NCBI GenBank assembly: GCA_964617375.1 | Contig: CAZTXQ010000014.1 | Location: 1-60,938, forward strand | From: Firm-13 sp964617375 | GTDB lineage: Bacteria > Bacillota > Clostridia > Saccharofermentanales > Saccharofermentanaceae | Direction of reading: 5' to 3' | DNA: 60,938 nt | In this document: positions 60,862-60,938 of the stretch, one piece after another | Layout of the letters: the number at the start of each line of letters is the position of its first letter | Position numbering within the stretch: the stretch's first letter is position 1 | Made by a program: the position numbers and the translations under genes | The notes under the pieces: model-generated | What the model saw: only the letters and a program-made list of their open reading frames with translations | Told to the model about the DNA's origin: nothing | Database searches by the model: none

Positions 60862-60937
60862 CGGGGTGTGGCTCAGGTGGTAGAGCGCTTGGTTCGGGAC
60901 CAAGAGGCCGGAAGTTCAAGTCTTCTCACTCCGACCA
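60862..60937 (+). tRNA. tRNA-Pro (anticodon CGG)
   Basis: A full cloverleaf of 76 bases: acceptor CGGGGTG/CACTCCG, D arm GCTC/GAGC, anticodon stem CTTGG/CCAAG with loop TTCGGGA (anticodon CGG), T arm GGAAG-TTCAAGT-CTTCT, discriminator A and encoded CCA. It may end the window as the first of a tRNA run. Confidence 0.95.
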
Positions 60938-60938
60938 T

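Overview
The window is a chromosomal segment of an anaerobic Bacillota (Clostridia-type) bacterium. The signs are strong GGAGG ribosome-binding sites, a T-box leader on thrS, the cdaA-cdaR-glmM-glmS order, YtrA-type GntR and BlaI-type regulators, a flavodiiron protein with hemerythrin, an FNR-like regulator next to a ferredoxin, and an AmmeMemoRadiSam pair. A block of exactly 100 N (21810-21909) shows it is a scaffold, perhaps from a metagenome. The genus cannot be named from sequence alone; a Saccharofermentans/Oscillospirales-like clostridium is only a guess.

Layout. Positions 1-4.1 kb are AT-rich and accessory-looking: orphan proteins, a DUF3784 protein, a ZIP metal transporter and a recurring terminator-like repeat. 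4.2-7.8 kb holds a DUF134 regulator with its own palindrome, then a two-component system divergent from a secreted repeat protein with CDGTG motifs. 7.8-10.4 kb is a BlaI/M56-peptidase/lipoprotein operon with a double palindromic operator. 10.68-11.02 kb is an unusual five-unit array of 75-bp inverted repeats. 11.2-20.4 kb is a mixed region: HTH protein plus hydrolase, CPBP protease, alpha/alpha-barrel protein, lipoprotein, HSL-type esterase, hemerythrin plus flavodiiron protein, GNAT enzyme, and a membrane protein resembling the TRADD-N-associated family. 20.6-26.9 kb holds a frameshifted epoxyqueuosine-reductase-like gene, an ACT-ACT-MBL protein interrupted by the N gap, a second HSL esterase and the AmrS/AmrA pair. 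27.0-33.4 kb has two Crp/Fnr regulators flanking a broken cupin gene, a ferredoxin, a MATE exporter and a Nudix-PHP-nagA run.

33.5-60.9 kb is mostly housekeeping. It has xpt plus a BMP-type nucleoside ABC transporter (purine salvage); a fused CdaA-CdaR-like diadenylate cyclase with glmM and glmS (c-di-AMP and UDP-GlcNAc supply); PPK2; a GntR/DUF1648 operon; a sugar-nucleotide hexapeptide protein; a HEAT-repeat protein; GH5 and CapA lipoproteins; the de novo purine genes purE-F-N-H-D; a NadD-YqeK-RsfS triple fusion; ComEA; T-box-thrS; and tRNA-Pro(CGG).

The points most worth a second look are the 75-bp dyad array, the nadD-yqeK-rsfS fusion with an internal Shine-Dalgarno start, the single-gene CdaA-CdaR, the M56 sensor lacking a ligand domain but paired with a lipoprotein, the UAG-interrupted cupin behind a perfect Crp/Fnr palindrome, and the repeated terminator-like element at the left end.
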